From Amborella trichopoda (lineage: Eukaryota; Streptophyta; Magnoliopsida; Amborellales; Amborellaceae), in the NCBI RefSeq assembly GCF_000471905.2, contig NW_006499913.1, forward strand, positions 3,999,698 through 4,063,697: 64,000 nucleotides of DNA, in the 5' to 3' direction. Each line of letters begins with the position of its first letter. The first letter of the stretch is position 1. The position numbers and the translations under genes are program-made. Below the pieces are notes generated by a model, which searched no databases, was not told where the DNA came from, and was given only the letters and a program-made list of their open reading frames with translations. Shown one piece after another: positions 45,101-53,815 of the stretch.

Positions 45101-48100
45101 CCAAAATCAGGGATCCAACTTTGGAAAACGGCAGTAACAGGAACTTTGTGGGCGCTCTGGATTGAGCGAAACCAGAGGATTTTTAGAGGATAATCCTCAA
45201 CCCCAAACATCCTCTTCGCCAAAATCAAAGCAAACCTGATTTTTTGGGCTTCAAACCACAAATACTTCAAAGGAGTGGTCCCATCAGCTTTCCACCAGAA
45301 TTGGAATGCGTTACTTAACCATTCAAAAAGAAATGCATCTAGAGCCTCTTACTGGTTCCCGCCTGACCCGGGACACTTCAAACTCAACTTCGTTGGGTGT
45401 TCTTTAGGGAATCCAGGTCCCTCAGGAGTAGGTGTCATCCTCAAGAACCACTTGGGGGAGCCAATAGCAACTATCTCCAAATTTATAGGCCACAAGGAAT
45501 GAATGGAGGCAGAAGCTTTGGTACTATTAGAGGGCATGAGGCTTCTCTCACAACATAGGATTGAATCGGTAACAGTAGAGGGAGATTCCAAGAACGTGAT
45601 CACCTTGGCCCAGAACTCTTCTTCCTCCCCTTGGACTCTATTTAACATCTTTGACGAAATATCCCACCTTGGCAGGGGACCTCGGGTCGTATGGAAGCAC
45701 TCGTGGAGGGAAGCAAACCACAACGCATACACCCTGGCAGCAACTGGTGAAGGAGTTCCTTGATTTTGTTTGGCTCTCTTCGTGAAGGACAACTTGTTTT
45801 GGATGGGTTTCTTTTTCTTGGTTGCTTTGTTTTCTATGTGACTATAAAAAAGATGGCCTTTTAATTCTGCCTTCTATCTCTCCCCTCTCTTTCTCTTCCC
45901 CCCTCTACCTAGCCTCCTGTGGCTAGGTTCTACCTTCTTACCCTGTTGGGACTCTTTACTATATATATAAAAGTTAACATTCTAAAAAAAAAGACCTTGA
46001 AGAGGGACCGAGCCCCAGGCCCCAATGGATACCCAGTGCCTCAGTTCAAAATCTTTTGGGGCACCATTCGTCCTGACCTGCTTGTTTTCTTTGACAAATT
46101 CCACTCGAGAGGCATGTTTCATAAGGCCATGAATGCCACATTCATTGCCTTAATTTTCAAATTTCAAGGGGGGCCAAAGAGCTCAAAGATTTCAGGCCAA
46201 TCAGCCTGGTTAATAGTTTCTACAAAATTCTTTTCAAGGTTCTTGCCTCTAGGTTAAAGGAGGTCCTCAGCTGGGTCATCTCTCTGACCCAAGGGGGACT
46301 TTGTCAAGGAGCTCCAGATCCTTGATGGAGCACTTGTAGCCCATGAATTCATCTACTCTAGATCCCTGTCTAAAATTCCAGGCGTGGTCATCAAACTCAT
46401 ATGGGAGAAAAGCTACAATCATGTTGACTGGGATATTCTAGATGAAACCCTCCGTAGGATGGGGTTCAGGCAATGTTGGAGAGGCTGGATGCGTGGAAGC
46501 ATTTCGATTTCTTTGTTCTTATTAGTGGTTCCCCCAAAGGATTCTTTCCTGCCTCTAGAGGTCTCTGACAAGGCAATCTCCAATCACTTTCTTTTTTGCT
46601 ATTGGTACTAAAGTGTTTAGTAGGTCCGTCTCCAGAATGTATCACTCTGGCCTCCTCAAGGGCTTCGCAATAGGGAGTCAGGGCCTGTGATCACCCACCT
46701 AAAATACGCCGACAATACCCTCTTTTCTGTAATGCCTCTACCCAAGAAGTTGACTTTGTTCTCCTCTTCCTAAAATGCTTTGAGATGGCCATTGGATTCA
46801 GGTTTTAATATGGCCAAGTCCAAGATGATAGGTATGTCCACCAAGGTTATGTAATTCATCGCCTGGCAGACAAGTGGGGCTGTACGGTTGATGACCTGCC
46901 CTCCCCCTACCTTGGCATTGTGCATCGGTATTGCCCAAGTTGCAACAATGGAGCCACATTATCGACAAGTTCGATTGTAGACTAGATGCTTGGAATACGA
47001 AGGTTTCTTTCCTCAGCAGGGAGAAACCCTCATCAAGGCCACCCTTTCCAACATCTCATCTATTGGGCGAATATGTGCTCGCCCAAAGCCCAAGGAGGCC
47101 TAGGTATTCGCAGTCTCAAATCCAACAATCTAGCTCTCCTTGCCAAGTGGTGGGGGCACTTTGCCATAAGATAATCACCTCTGGAAAGAAGTCCTCTGGC
47201 ATAAGTATCGCTGCGGAGCTTCAGCTTGGCTCCCTAACTGCAGGGCCAGCAGCAGATCCTCGGGTCTTTGGAGATCCCTCCTTGTAGCCACAATTTCTTC
47301 TTAGTACATATCTGCTTCCAACTGTGAGAAGGCAATAGCGTCCTTTTTTGGTTGGACATCAGGATAGGACGCTCTCCTTTGAGGGAACGCTAGCTCTTGA
47401 CACCCAGGCAACTGTGGCTGACCACTTCAATTTGTTGGGCCCTGCTAGAGTCTAGAACCCCAACTTTAGGAGGCCCATTATTGACCACGAGATAGAAGAT
47501 TTCTTGGCCATGTCATCCCTCCACTCCGTCTTCCTCCCACACCACGGTGCTGACAAGATTATTTGACCTGGCCCCTCGGGAGTTTTCTTGGTAGCCTCAT
47601 TCTACCGCAAAGTCACCTTGCCTCCTACCCTGTCAGCAGCACCCCTTTCAATAGCTGCTAAAGCCTGGTTTCCCTTTATTCCCTTCAAGATCCAAGTCTT
47701 CAATTGGATTGCCCTCTCCAAGAGAGCCTTGACCGTTGGCCAGCTTCAAAGAAGGGGTCTACAAATACCCAACAGATGTGTCATGTGCACTGAGGAGGAA
47801 TAAATCAACACACACCTCTTCATCCACTGCTATTTAGCTAGATCCATTTGGGGAGACCTCCAACTTTTCAACTGGTTGTTGGTGACTCCAAGGACATCTA
47901 TCTGCCGCCTTCCTCTCTCTAATGCGGTCCAAGTCGGGCGTACTACTTTGGTAGGTATCCATGGCTGCCATGCTGTGGGTCAGTGTAGGAAAAATCGGGC
48001 GGTTCAAATTCTAACTGTCCTGTTAGATTGGAATCGGCAAGTGGCCGGTTCTGATTTCGGCCTGTTTTGGTGAACCAACAGGGTATTTTAAAAAACAAAA

Positions 48101-50264
48101 TGAAAAAAATTATATAAATTCCAAAAAGTAAGGGATTTTGTTTGTAATGCATTTTTTAATTTTTTTTCGTCATTTTGGAAAAGATTGGAAATTGTTTAGG
48201 CCATTAATACCTATTTTTACATTTTCCCATCTTTTTTGGAAAATTTCAAAAATACCCTTGGGCATAAATTGATTATTTAAAATCTATTTTTTTCATTAAT
48301 TTTCAACTTTATTTGGATGTTCCTTGTTTAATCATGATTAAAATATACTTTTTCATATTTTTTTAGATTTGTTTTTGTATGCGTTTTATTTTTTTTAGCA
48401 CTTGTTTTACTGCCTGGCAATTGTCCGGTTAGGCCGGTTGAATCGGCCGGTTTACCGGTTAGGCCGGTTGAACCGCTTCCGGCCCCATGTCCGGTTAACC
48501 GTTCCGGTTCGATTTTTCCGACACTGCTGTGGGTCATTTGGAACGAGAGAAACAACATGATCTTCCTCGGGGAGAGGGCTACACTTGAAACCTTGAAGGA
48601 CAGGGTCAGAACTTTGGTCACCTTTTGGGCCAAAAACCACAACTCATTCAAGCACTTCTCCTATACAGATTTTCACCAAGACTGGCAGGTGATGCTGTAC
48701 CTGAGGTCCACTAGAATCCCACGTGCCTATCTGTGGACACCGCCTGAACCCGGCCAATCCAAGCTAAACTTTGATGGCTGTTCCCAACTTCGATGGCTGT
48801 TTCCTTGGCAACTTGGGCCCTTCAGGCATTATGGGTATCTTTAGAGACAAGGATGGGTGTACTCTCTTCTCCTTCTCTGAAGTCATCAGGCACAGTGATT
48901 CTAACACTGTGGTGACTATGGCTTTCTCGAAGCCCTCAGAAACTTCATTCCCTGTCCAGAATTGGTCGTCGAGGGAGAGTCCAAAAATGTCATTGCCTGT
49001 GCCTCCTGTTCCTCACCCTGCCCTTGGAAACTCGGCCATATTTTTTATGAACTTTACCATATCTGCAGGCCTGTGCCCGTCTCATGGACACATACTAGGA
49101 GAGAAGCCAACGCAGCAGCCGACGCCCTTGCTAAGGAGGGCGCAACAAGAGACGCCATGCAGGGGAATTTTGGCACCTTTTTGAGCTCATTGTCCCCCCA
49201 TTTTTTGTATCTAGTCCTATTCTTCATCTTCTGGATGTGGAGCAGTTTTTTGAGTCCCTTTGAGGGTTTCACCCAGCTTGTGGGCTGCCTAAACTCTTGT
49301 AATTTACCTAATACAACAGTTTATCAGATTTAAGGGGGGAAAAAAGACATTTATATTTCTCAGAAGGGGATGATCAGTTATTGTTATTTTCTGTATCAAG
49401 AAAACACAAGGGATGTTTTTTGGGTAAAGGACGGTTTGATCATTATTTACTCATTTTGACATACATCACTGAATTTCTAGTAGAGTAATTTAAGTTGGAA
49501 TTTTTACCCTTACCCTTGGTGTGCTAGCAACAATACAGGATATCAAAATTCCCATGATATTCATTCAGTGAATGGGAATTCCCTTATACGTACTTGGAAT
49601 TCTATTAGAAGGTAGAATGTATTCAAGATCTTATAGGTATGACTGACATGGGGTCTTTAGAATGATCACCAAGATACTCTGCTCACATCATACATGCCCA
49701 TGTTTGAAATTGAACCTTCTGTGCTCTATCTTAAATTAGCAATCTGCGTGTCAAAGTGAAAAGCACGAGTCCTAATTTTCTTATCTGTGTTTCAGCCATA
49801 GGAAATTGGGTTGGTTGGTCAAGAACAGCCAAGGTGGCGGACAATTGAACTCTCCTGAGAGAAGTGGAACTCGGCTAATTAGAGCCCTCCGAACTTTTCA
49901 AATCAGGTTGATTGCCAAGATCGAGGAGTTGAAGAAGGGTTTCCCTAAAAAGTTACTTTGCTTGCTTGTTGGGTTCTATTGTGCAACTGCATTTGCCACA
50001 GTGATAGGGCAAACAGGGGATTGGGATGTGTTATCTGCTGGTTTGGCAGTGATGGTGGTGGAGGGGATAGGTGCTCTCATGTACAAGGCTTCCTCTCCTT
50101 TGTTTGAGAGGCTCCGGTTTTTTATCACTTTGTTTAATTACTGGAAGGTTGGTCTCTCTCTAGGCCTCTTTTTGGACGCCTTCAAATATGAAATGGATGC
50201 AATTCTTGGGTTCATTACTGAACCCTTCAATTTTGAAATAGATTTGTTCCCGATGTTCTTATAA
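33105..50264 (+). CDS. NPQ7: Ycf20-like chloroplast protein (NPQ7-like), 16.5 kb intron
   Basis: Coding exons 33105-33298 and 49796-50264 give 220 aa. The join (phase 2, AG|GT to TTTCAG|C) makes a serine and keeps frame. Start: first ATG after the acceptor at 33098; a second in-frame ATG follows two codons later. Residues 1-65 are Ser/Arg/Leu-rich, few acids, like a chloroplast transit peptide. From about residue 90 the protein is Ycf20/DUF565: GTRLIRALRTFQ, FPKKLLCLLVGFYCATAFAT, GQTGDWDVLSAGLAV, EGIGALMYKASSP, FNYWKVGLSLGLFLDAFKYE. Two or three membrane helices (about 118-136, 143-161, 183-197) suit a thylakoid protein. The Arabidopsis relative NPQ7 affects non-photochemical quenching; the molecular role is unclear. 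The intron contains LINE, pararetrovirus and LINE sequence. No stop or lost splice site is seen. The symbol is by similarity from memory. Confidence 0.9.
33766..34380 (-). pseudogene. LINE RNase H-domain fragment, 3' end
   Basis: Minus strand reads QIKLNFDGCSLGNLGPA, then VEGDSQNVISWA and VLWMHNCIPGAR, the RNase H tail of plant L1-type LINEs. A poly-T at 33766-33776 on the plus strand is the element's poly-A tail. The 5' part is lost at about 34380, where pararetroviral sequence begins. Frames are broken. Confidence 0.8.
34393..34513 (+). repeat. Inverted copy of the viral pre-PBS leader
   Basis: Reverse complement of the stretch that follows the primer site at 35312-35440 and 43763-43890 (blocks ACAAAAGAGAGACGAGAAG, AAAGATACAGAGAAATC). 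It stops at ATTGGT, the first bases of the primer-binding site, and is then joined to movement-protein sequence in the opposite sense. Confidence 0.85.
34518..34988 (-). pseudogene. Viral movement protein, 5' part (copy A)
   Basis: Opens with MADESVSDTSSLDLSSSSN and is near-identical to the starts at 42177 and 43442. It runs to a FHGRKG...LLDTRFLEYQH block of the 30K-type movement protein region and then hits the inverted leader. It lacks the 13-base deletion present in the main copy near 41930, but the protein is truncated and cannot be complete. Confidence 0.85.
35302..35314 (-). promoter_or_regulatory. Viral tRNA-iMet primer-binding site (copy 1)
   Basis: Minus strand TGGTATCAGAGCC, complementary to the 3' end of initiator tRNA-Met, where caulimovirid minus-strand synthesis starts. 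Confidence 0.9.
35675..35684 (-). promoter_or_regulatory. Viral promoter TATA box (main copy)
   Basis: Minus strand CCATAAATAG, just upstream of the leader; the third copy has CTATAAATAG at 44106-44115 in the same context (CCGCGGTC before, CCC after). The main copy therefore has a one-base change in the box. It is antisense to the host gene. Confidence 0.65.
35735..36010 (-). promoter_or_regulatory. Viral promoter-proximal CACTGTAG repeat array
   Basis: On the viral strand the core CACTGTA(G/C) recurs about a dozen times, in two forms: a 34-36 bp unit with GGACACCTGTCC (35735-35800) and shorter units with GTCG(G/A)CAGCACTGTAGCA (35810-36005). It lies just upstream of the TATA box and is non-coding, so an enhancer-like role is plausible but unproven. 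In the third copy only the proximal part remains (44160-44265). Confidence 0.6.
36075..36921 (-). pseudogene. Viral second downstream frame, unknown function
   Basis: Frame from MGAIISLDDNDQDLPDEHYD to a stop at 36340 (193 aa), rich in His, Tyr and aromatic residues (FLQWNNYQHPNPRALNFYK). Similar-frame sequence continues past stops to about 36075 (TVWNDETPRGVALLHQLHLW; DGYPFDLYPD). Position after RNase H fits the ORF2 of florendoviruses, whose function is not known to me. Confidence 0.6.
37028..38399 (-). pseudogene. Viral reverse transcriptase and RNase H
   Basis: RT start at 38399-37941 (KLRLVINYQLLNTFLADDKF, PLPNQI) and continuation at 37838-37242 (MPFSLKNAPTYFQKV, DFLGMHFHDGMY, QIQQFLGIVNYMSPFIPKLS). 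RNase H begins LQTDASDEFWACILLE, then HYHSTFKEI and AVKRGIEKFQFHL. Breaks: a frame shift near 37940, another near 37245, and the catalytic YxDD box reads IYDILLFS, missing residues of the acid pair. Enzymatically dead. Confidence 0.9.
38508..38987 (-). pseudogene. Viral aspartic protease region
   Basis: Acidic N-terminal part, then PAFFDTGASASILKPDLLP, the retroviral-type Asp-Thr-Gly active site. The frame is open for 159 codons but separated by stops and frame shifts from coat and RT. Confidence 0.85.
38971..39585 (-). pseudogene. Viral coat-protein-like region
   Basis: 39552-39202 (CQSVVEFLNYLVSKFTG, QLICCSFKRQDLEKRF, LKQFYLKSIPPTLGKEA) resembles the caulimovirid coat/gag core. 39183-38971 is Lys-rich with CETEKQCACPP, where a CCHC knuckle is expected but not intact. 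In-frame stops precede (39586-39552) and separate the two parts. Confidence 0.7.
39586..40665 (-). CDS. Viral coiled-coil/proline-rich region, longest intact frame
   Basis: 359 codons without interruption. An N-terminal heptad-like stretch (about residues 5-75; LSSIIIQLKEKIQLLHEELL) suggests a coiled coil. A Pro/Ser-rich, acidic middle follows (PPYQSQFQP, PEPVQDMSTFLK, PPDQPLDPDPIIDEEIRPPD) and then WNDRFCEIQGWMHAEMLNPA. It sits between movement and coat domains of what was one polyprotein; a frame shift near 40745 cuts it from the upstream part and a stop ends it. Probably not translated. Confidence 0.6.
   Translation of the reverse strand: MLLRIEEKQNNMSSQLQGLSSIIIQLKEKIQLLHEELLQILYTIKDIHEQTYLLTQKGKKKAFLEKQQQSLEKDLWMKAQYSQPPYQSQFQPLLGNPYVPNYPTLRNPDPFPPTRTLYPPTGLLPPRNFGFRSFSTFEDERRFPEEMVFPQLRKKPTISVPSSSHTPVPPPPTVTQPIPAQPPPNIPPKNETQMFQSSDTDSDVKASSVPTQSLTSPEPVQDMSTFLKNLTKQPKLNLQTKTQSSDSQSDSFETFSSQTSSISLNPDPLLMMNPPDQPLDPDPIIDEEIRPPDPPEPLPHPTHGDSSKGFTIDDIPPSEWNDRFCEIQGWMHAEMLNPANTLANTIAKDIVRLRGRLLD
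40740..42177 (-). pseudogene. Viral movement protein and linker (main copy)
   Basis: Starts MADESVSDTSSLDLSSSSN at 42177. A 13-base deletion relative to the copy at 34.7 kb shifts the frame near 41930. The next frame (41752-41330) has LLDTRFLEYQHSCIRKIQTT, ATLHYQMVYRLQNHAFDI, of the movement-protein core. A further shift near 41355 leads to QISFQYSSSNNENHTREIFP, then an in-frame TGA at about 41139. Beyond it, a readable linker continues to a stop near 40742. Confidence 0.85.
42491..42503 (-). promoter_or_regulatory. Viral tRNA-iMet primer-binding site (copy 2)
   Basis: Minus strand TGGTATCAGAGCC ahead of the main movement-protein start. Four bases beyond it the sequence switches to inverted RT sequence. 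Confidence 0.9.
42507..43142 (+). pseudogene. Inverted partial copy of viral RT-RNase H
   Basis: Plus strand equivalent of 37695-37065: FEKKCVFATSEIDFLGMHFH, IQQFFGIVNYMSPFIPKLSM, LQTDASDEFWACILLEEVQK. One frame shift near 42840. It is fused at 42503/42507 to a primer-binding site and at about 43145 to movement-protein sequence of the opposite sense. Confidence 0.9.
43147..43442 (-). pseudogene. Viral movement protein, 5' part (copy C)
   Basis: Third MADESVSDTSSLDLSPSSN start, open to a stop at 43245, then decayed to the inversion breakpoint. Confidence 0.85.
43754..43766 (-). promoter_or_regulatory. Viral tRNA-iMet primer-binding site (copy 3)
   Basis: Minus strand TGGTATCAGAGCC, with the same leader context as copy 1. 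Confidence 0.9.
44106..44115 (-). promoter_or_regulatory. Viral promoter TATA box (copy C)
   Basis: Minus strand CTATAAATAG, with leader, primer site and movement-protein start in order downstream. Upstream activator repeats are cut at 44265. Confidence 0.65.
44266..45991 (+). pseudogene. L1-type LINE ORF2 3' part, copy 1
   Basis: Begins abruptly at the virus junction with NLRIQNSALLGKWWLRLLTL (C-terminal RT/linker), then a zinc-finger-like zf-RVT part (Leu/Cys block near 44900-45000) and LWALWIERNQRIF. The RNase H domain reads FKLNFVGCSLGNPGPSGVGV, with the first catalytic Asp replaced by Val, then VEGDSKNVITLAQ. Ends in a poly-A run at about 45982-45990. Several stops. Confidence 0.85.
45992..49345 (+). 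pseudogene. L1-type LINE ORF2, copy 2, 5'-truncated
   Basis: RT: RAPGPNGYPVPQFKIFW (usual APGPDG changed to N), NATFIALIFKF, EKSYNHVDWDILDETLRRMGF, then HLKYADNTLFSV, with the catalytic YADD box reading YADN. zf-RVT region: KIQVFNWIALSKRALTVGQL...CVMC. Then LWVIWNERNNMIFL, interrupted by the hAT MITE. RNase H (48760-49160): LNFDGCS, disrupted by a short tandem duplication, then VVEGESKNVIACA and REANAAADALAKEG. Many stops. Confidence 0.85.
47981..48526. mobile_element. hAT MITE family D, copy 2, with 8 bp TSD
   Basis: 546 bp. Left CAGTGTAGGAAAAATCG; right in reverse complement CAGTGTCGGAAAAATCG. A perfect CTGTGGGT target duplication lies at 47973-47980 and 48527-48534, interrupting the LINE codons for LWVIWNERNN. 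CAGTG ends with an 8 bp TSD define hAT. The interior has GCCGGTTGAA/CCGGTTAACC sub-terminal repeats and an AT-rich core, without transposase. Confidence 0.92.
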
Positions 50265-51564
50265 TAGTGGTTTAATAAGAATATTGGATGTAGGTTTCTC
50301 CCCCAATGCCCCACCGCGGCCCTCCGTTTCTCTTTTTTCTTCTCTTTTCTTGTTTGGTTTTCACTTTTTCCCCCTTTGTGTTCCTTTTCTATTTTGTACA
50401 TGACTTGTAAATATTTGTTATTTCTCTCATTTTTTGCTTTAATTTTTTTTCTGAAAGGTTACTAGATTTGTCTATGCATGTTTTTACCCCGTAACCACTA
50501 AACCAACAGGGATCTACATATCCATCATTTTGCATATATTTTCCGTTGTAATTATTCTTTGGTGTATTTTTTTTCACTGTAGTTTTGTGTAGGCTCCTCA
50601 ATCTGCAATTGTGTTTATGCATCTTGTATCTGTTTTTCAGTACATTTGAACACGTGTTTCTCACTATAATTTGTGTCCATTTCTCTATCTAGAGGGCTCT
50701 GATGGATATGAGGTTTCATTTTTTGATTCTTAGTAAGAAAATGATTTTTTCTCCAATTTTCAGGGTTATATGGTTGTTGGATAGGTTTATTTATTTATTT
50801 ATTTCATCTTGTGTGCTACTGTTTGGCTCTCTTGTATATTGGTTTTAATGTCAGGTTCTTTTTCTCTAAATTGTATGTGTGTCGCATGATTCCCTCTGGG
50901 ATTTCTGTTTGTTGCTGTTTCTCACATTTTTTTATCTATCCATATTTATTTCCGTGTCTTTACCTCATTATATGTTCATACCTATACAATTAGTTTTTTC
51001 TTTATTAGTTATGAATGTAGAATTTGTTGTGGATGGTTACTTCTCTGAATATAATTGTGTGGGTTTCTCTATCTACAAGCTACCTGTGGATTTGTTTCTT
51101 TTATCCTAAGTTTCTTTGAACAATACATCTATGCATGCTTCTCACTGAAATTTGGTTTGTGAATCTACAATTGTTTTTCATTTTAATTAAATTCATGTTC
51201 CCTCTTTACAATTTTCAGTATTGGATTAGTAGCAGCCATGAGACATGCTAGATATATGAAATGTTAATTCCAAAAGTCCAGCACTCCTTTAAAACGTGCT
51301 ATAATAATAGGAGATTTAAGGCTCAAAGGCTCAAACTACCTTGTGTTCACCCATAATTTATTTTATATATCCGATCTCCCTTATCTTTGGAATATTTATT
51401 TTTAAATGGAGAGAGAGAGTTACCTTCACATCTTTGGATTTTTTTTTATGGAGAGAGAGAGTGAACTTCATGTGGGCTTCTCATTAGTCTTTTTTTTCTA
51501 TTTGAGTGACATGCTAATCGAAGCAAAAGAAGAAGTATTTACATTGATCTCTATGGACAGGAGA
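50265..51564. other. Intergenic space between NPQ7-like and MYB genes
   Basis: T-rich sequence after the NPQ7-like stop (probable 3' UTR to about 50450) and then spacer. The two genes converge. Repeated ATGGAGAGAGAGAGT at 51405 and 51448. Open frames here show no recognised motif. Confidence 0.5.
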
Positions 51565-52100
51565 CTATTCGTCCAGTCCCATCAAATAATTACACAGTGG
51601 GCTCCAAGATTCACATTCCAACATTGTATCCGGTCCCTCCACATTTTCACTTCCTAATAGCATATCTAAATCTTCCAAATAGTCATCTTCATTATTAAAT
51701 CTATTGTCATTTGTGTATGTAATATTACCATTATTAACACTACTGTTATTATTATTATAACAAACTGTGTTTTCTTCTACCAATTGGGTTTCTGTAAAGT
51801 CAAAAAACTTGTCGATGTCGAAGTCTCCGCATTCTGGAAGATTCCAAGGGCTCGAACCACTCGCTGCACTTGAGCTTGCAACCTCTTGCACGGACGGGTG
51901 CTCGATGGTGCGATCCTGATGTTCTTTTTCTTCAGTTTTTTTATTTACTTTTTGGTTTAGTTCACTCATTGTTAATGACTTTTTGCTCAAATGAGTATTC
52001 CAGTGGTTCTTGATCTCATTATCAGTTCGTCCTGGTAGTCTTCCAGCTATCAACGACCATCTGCTCTAAAGAGAGAATAATGAGAGAGAGTAGCGCGATT

Positions 52101-52138
<38 letters not shown>

Positions 52139-52705
52139 ACCTGTTTCCAAGTAAATTATGAAGTCTTATGATCAAATCGTCCTCATCTTCTGAGAAATTC
52201 CCTCTCTTAATATCAGGCCTCAAGTAATTCAGCCATCTCAACCGACAGCTCTTACCACACCTGTTTAGCCCTGCATAAGTAAAAGGGTAACAAAATATGG
52301 TTAACAATATGCGCGTTAAGAAATTTCAAAATTCAAAAAAAGAAATTGCACTCTTTTTTTTCCTTAGTTCAACAATAGGAATCGAACTTGAAATATAACA
52401 TTGCTAATGTCAACTGTTAATCACTCGAGCCTACGCTCAATTCACACACTCCACAATGTGTGCGTTTGTGTGTAATGCAGGCTCAAGCAACACAAAATGG
52501 AGTTTTGAAAATCACAATGGATGCAAAAAAAAGGAAAAGAAAAACAATTGGAGTGTATATTTAGCAGTGAACCTGCCCTAGCAGGCAAAGATCTCCATTT
52601 CTTTTCTCCATGGACCTTTAAGTACTCCCTCAGTCTTTCATCTTCATCAGCCGTCCATGCTCCCCTATTAATCTTTCCACCCGTGTAGCACTTTGCCTTC
52701 ACCAT
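51565..52705 (-). CDS. R2R3-MYB transcription factor (bHLH-interacting type)
   Basis: Complete gene, minus-strand exons 52573-52705, 52141-52270 and 51565-52060; GT-AG junctions with the usual R2R3-MYB intron positions; 252 aa. R2 has Trp at 17, 37 and 57 ([39 protein letters not shown]). R3 has Phe70, Trp89 and Trp108 ([30 protein letters not shown]). Residues 76-95 match the bHLH-binding signature DLx2Rx3Lx6Lx3R exactly. The C-terminal part is acidic and Asn/Ser-rich ([19 protein letters not shown]; ending [14 protein letters not shown]), a likely activation region. Such MYBs act with bHLH and WD40 partners in flavonoid or epidermal-cell programmes. I see no KPRPR-type anthocyanin or VIRTKA-type TT2 tail motif, so the subgroup stays open. 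The second intron holds a (GA)n run. Confidence 0.93.
52104..52134. repeat. (GA)n microsatellite in MYB intron 2
   Basis: Uninterrupted GA dinucleotides close to the 5' splice site of the intron (donor at 52139-52140). Confidence 0.95.
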
Positions 52706-52796
52706 CTCTCTCTTCTAAGCTCAACTTTCCCTCCTCTCTTTCCTTTCTCTCAAATTTGAAGTCCACCCCACTCCTGTCTTCTTTGGTCACCTCCTA

Positions 52797-52829
52797 ATAT
52801 ATAATATTGTGCCCTTCCTCTCTCACGTG
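52797..52829 (-). promoter_or_regulatory. MYB promoter: TATA-like box and G-box
   Basis: Minus strand TATATATT (52797-52804), about 95 bases before the start codon, and CACGTG (52824-52829) just upstream of it. A G-box this close to a TATA box suggests bHLH or bZIP control; inferred only from spacing. Confidence 0.5.
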
Positions 52830-53815
52830 CCAATCTACCGCCCCACTTCCCTACCTAAAAAATATTGAGTATTTAGATTTTATTTTCCAAATTAGTTGGG
52901 ACCTCTGGGGCTATTTTGTTTATTATTAAAGGATACGAAAAGCTACTCTTCAACCAAGAGTTGGGTGATCCTAGGTTCAGGCATATGAATATAGGACATG
53001 TTGATTGGTGTTTTCAATTATTTTCTAGTCGTTTATTGTCCAAAAAAAAAAAACACTTCTTGACATTGTAGGAAATAAAGAGCTTGCTCTTATGATGACC
53101 TTTTTGTAGCCATACAGAAATAATGAAATGCTTGTAAACATAGGGTGTAGGGACCATATGTAACTCATCTACCCTTCTAGCATTTACTTCCCTTGTCAAC
53201 TACCACTGATACAAGGGGTGGGGATTCTAAAATGTAGAGAGCACGTGCAACAGGAATCCTGTTGGGTCTTGTGGTATAGTTACAATTGAGAAAAGGCTAA
53301 AATGAAGGTGATGATGGTGCCAATAGTACGGTAGCTTAAATAATACAACAACATTAACCATTGGAAAAAAATATATAGTAAAAATGTGGTGAAACTGGTA
53401 CCGGTAACATTAGAAGGATAACGCTCCTAGATGAAATCGTACATTTGCTCTATCGGGTAAAACACTTGATAGGAATGTTTTTGTGATACCAAATATTGGG
53501 GATGTAGCCTACTCAAATTTGTAAACGACCCTAGAAAAAAAAAAAAAGTCATAAAAGATACCACCATAGTACAATTAAAAAAAAAACACGCCATAGGATT
53601 GAATAGAGACCATCCATTTCTCGGACGGTCATCTATGTGTTTAAGAACTCAAAAATCCTTTTTTGTTTTTTGAGATTAGGATTTTTGTTTTTTGAGATTA
53701 CTCATTCGGTGATTCTAAAGTGGATCCACGAATTTTCATATGAAAAAATCTTCTTAATTATGTTCTTTTCCGCAGGGAGCAATTCTACATAGTGTCCTTG
53801 CCCCAGCATTAGAAG
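52830..53815. other. MYB upstream spacer
   Basis: No gene. A 22 bp tandem pair (TTTTTGTTTTTTGAGATTAG) at 53662-53705. Otherwise AT-rich. Confidence 0.5.

Larger units (their letters stand above)
33299..49795 (+). other. 16.5 kb intron filled with retroelements
   Basis: GT at 33299-33300 and AG at 49794-49795. Contents: 33299-33765 ordinary intron; 33766-34380 LINE fragment (-); 34385-44265 pararetrovirus cluster (mostly -); 44266-45991 LINE (+); 45992-49345 LINE (+) with an hAT MITE; 49346-49795 ordinary intron. Without the insertions the intron would be roughly 0.9 kb. Confidence 0.85.

Noticed and set aside
49806-50264. Single-exon Ycf20 gene starting at the ATG-like codon at 49806
   Set aside because: It would lack a transit peptide. 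The splice acceptor at 49795 joins in frame to the exon at 33105-33298, which supplies one.
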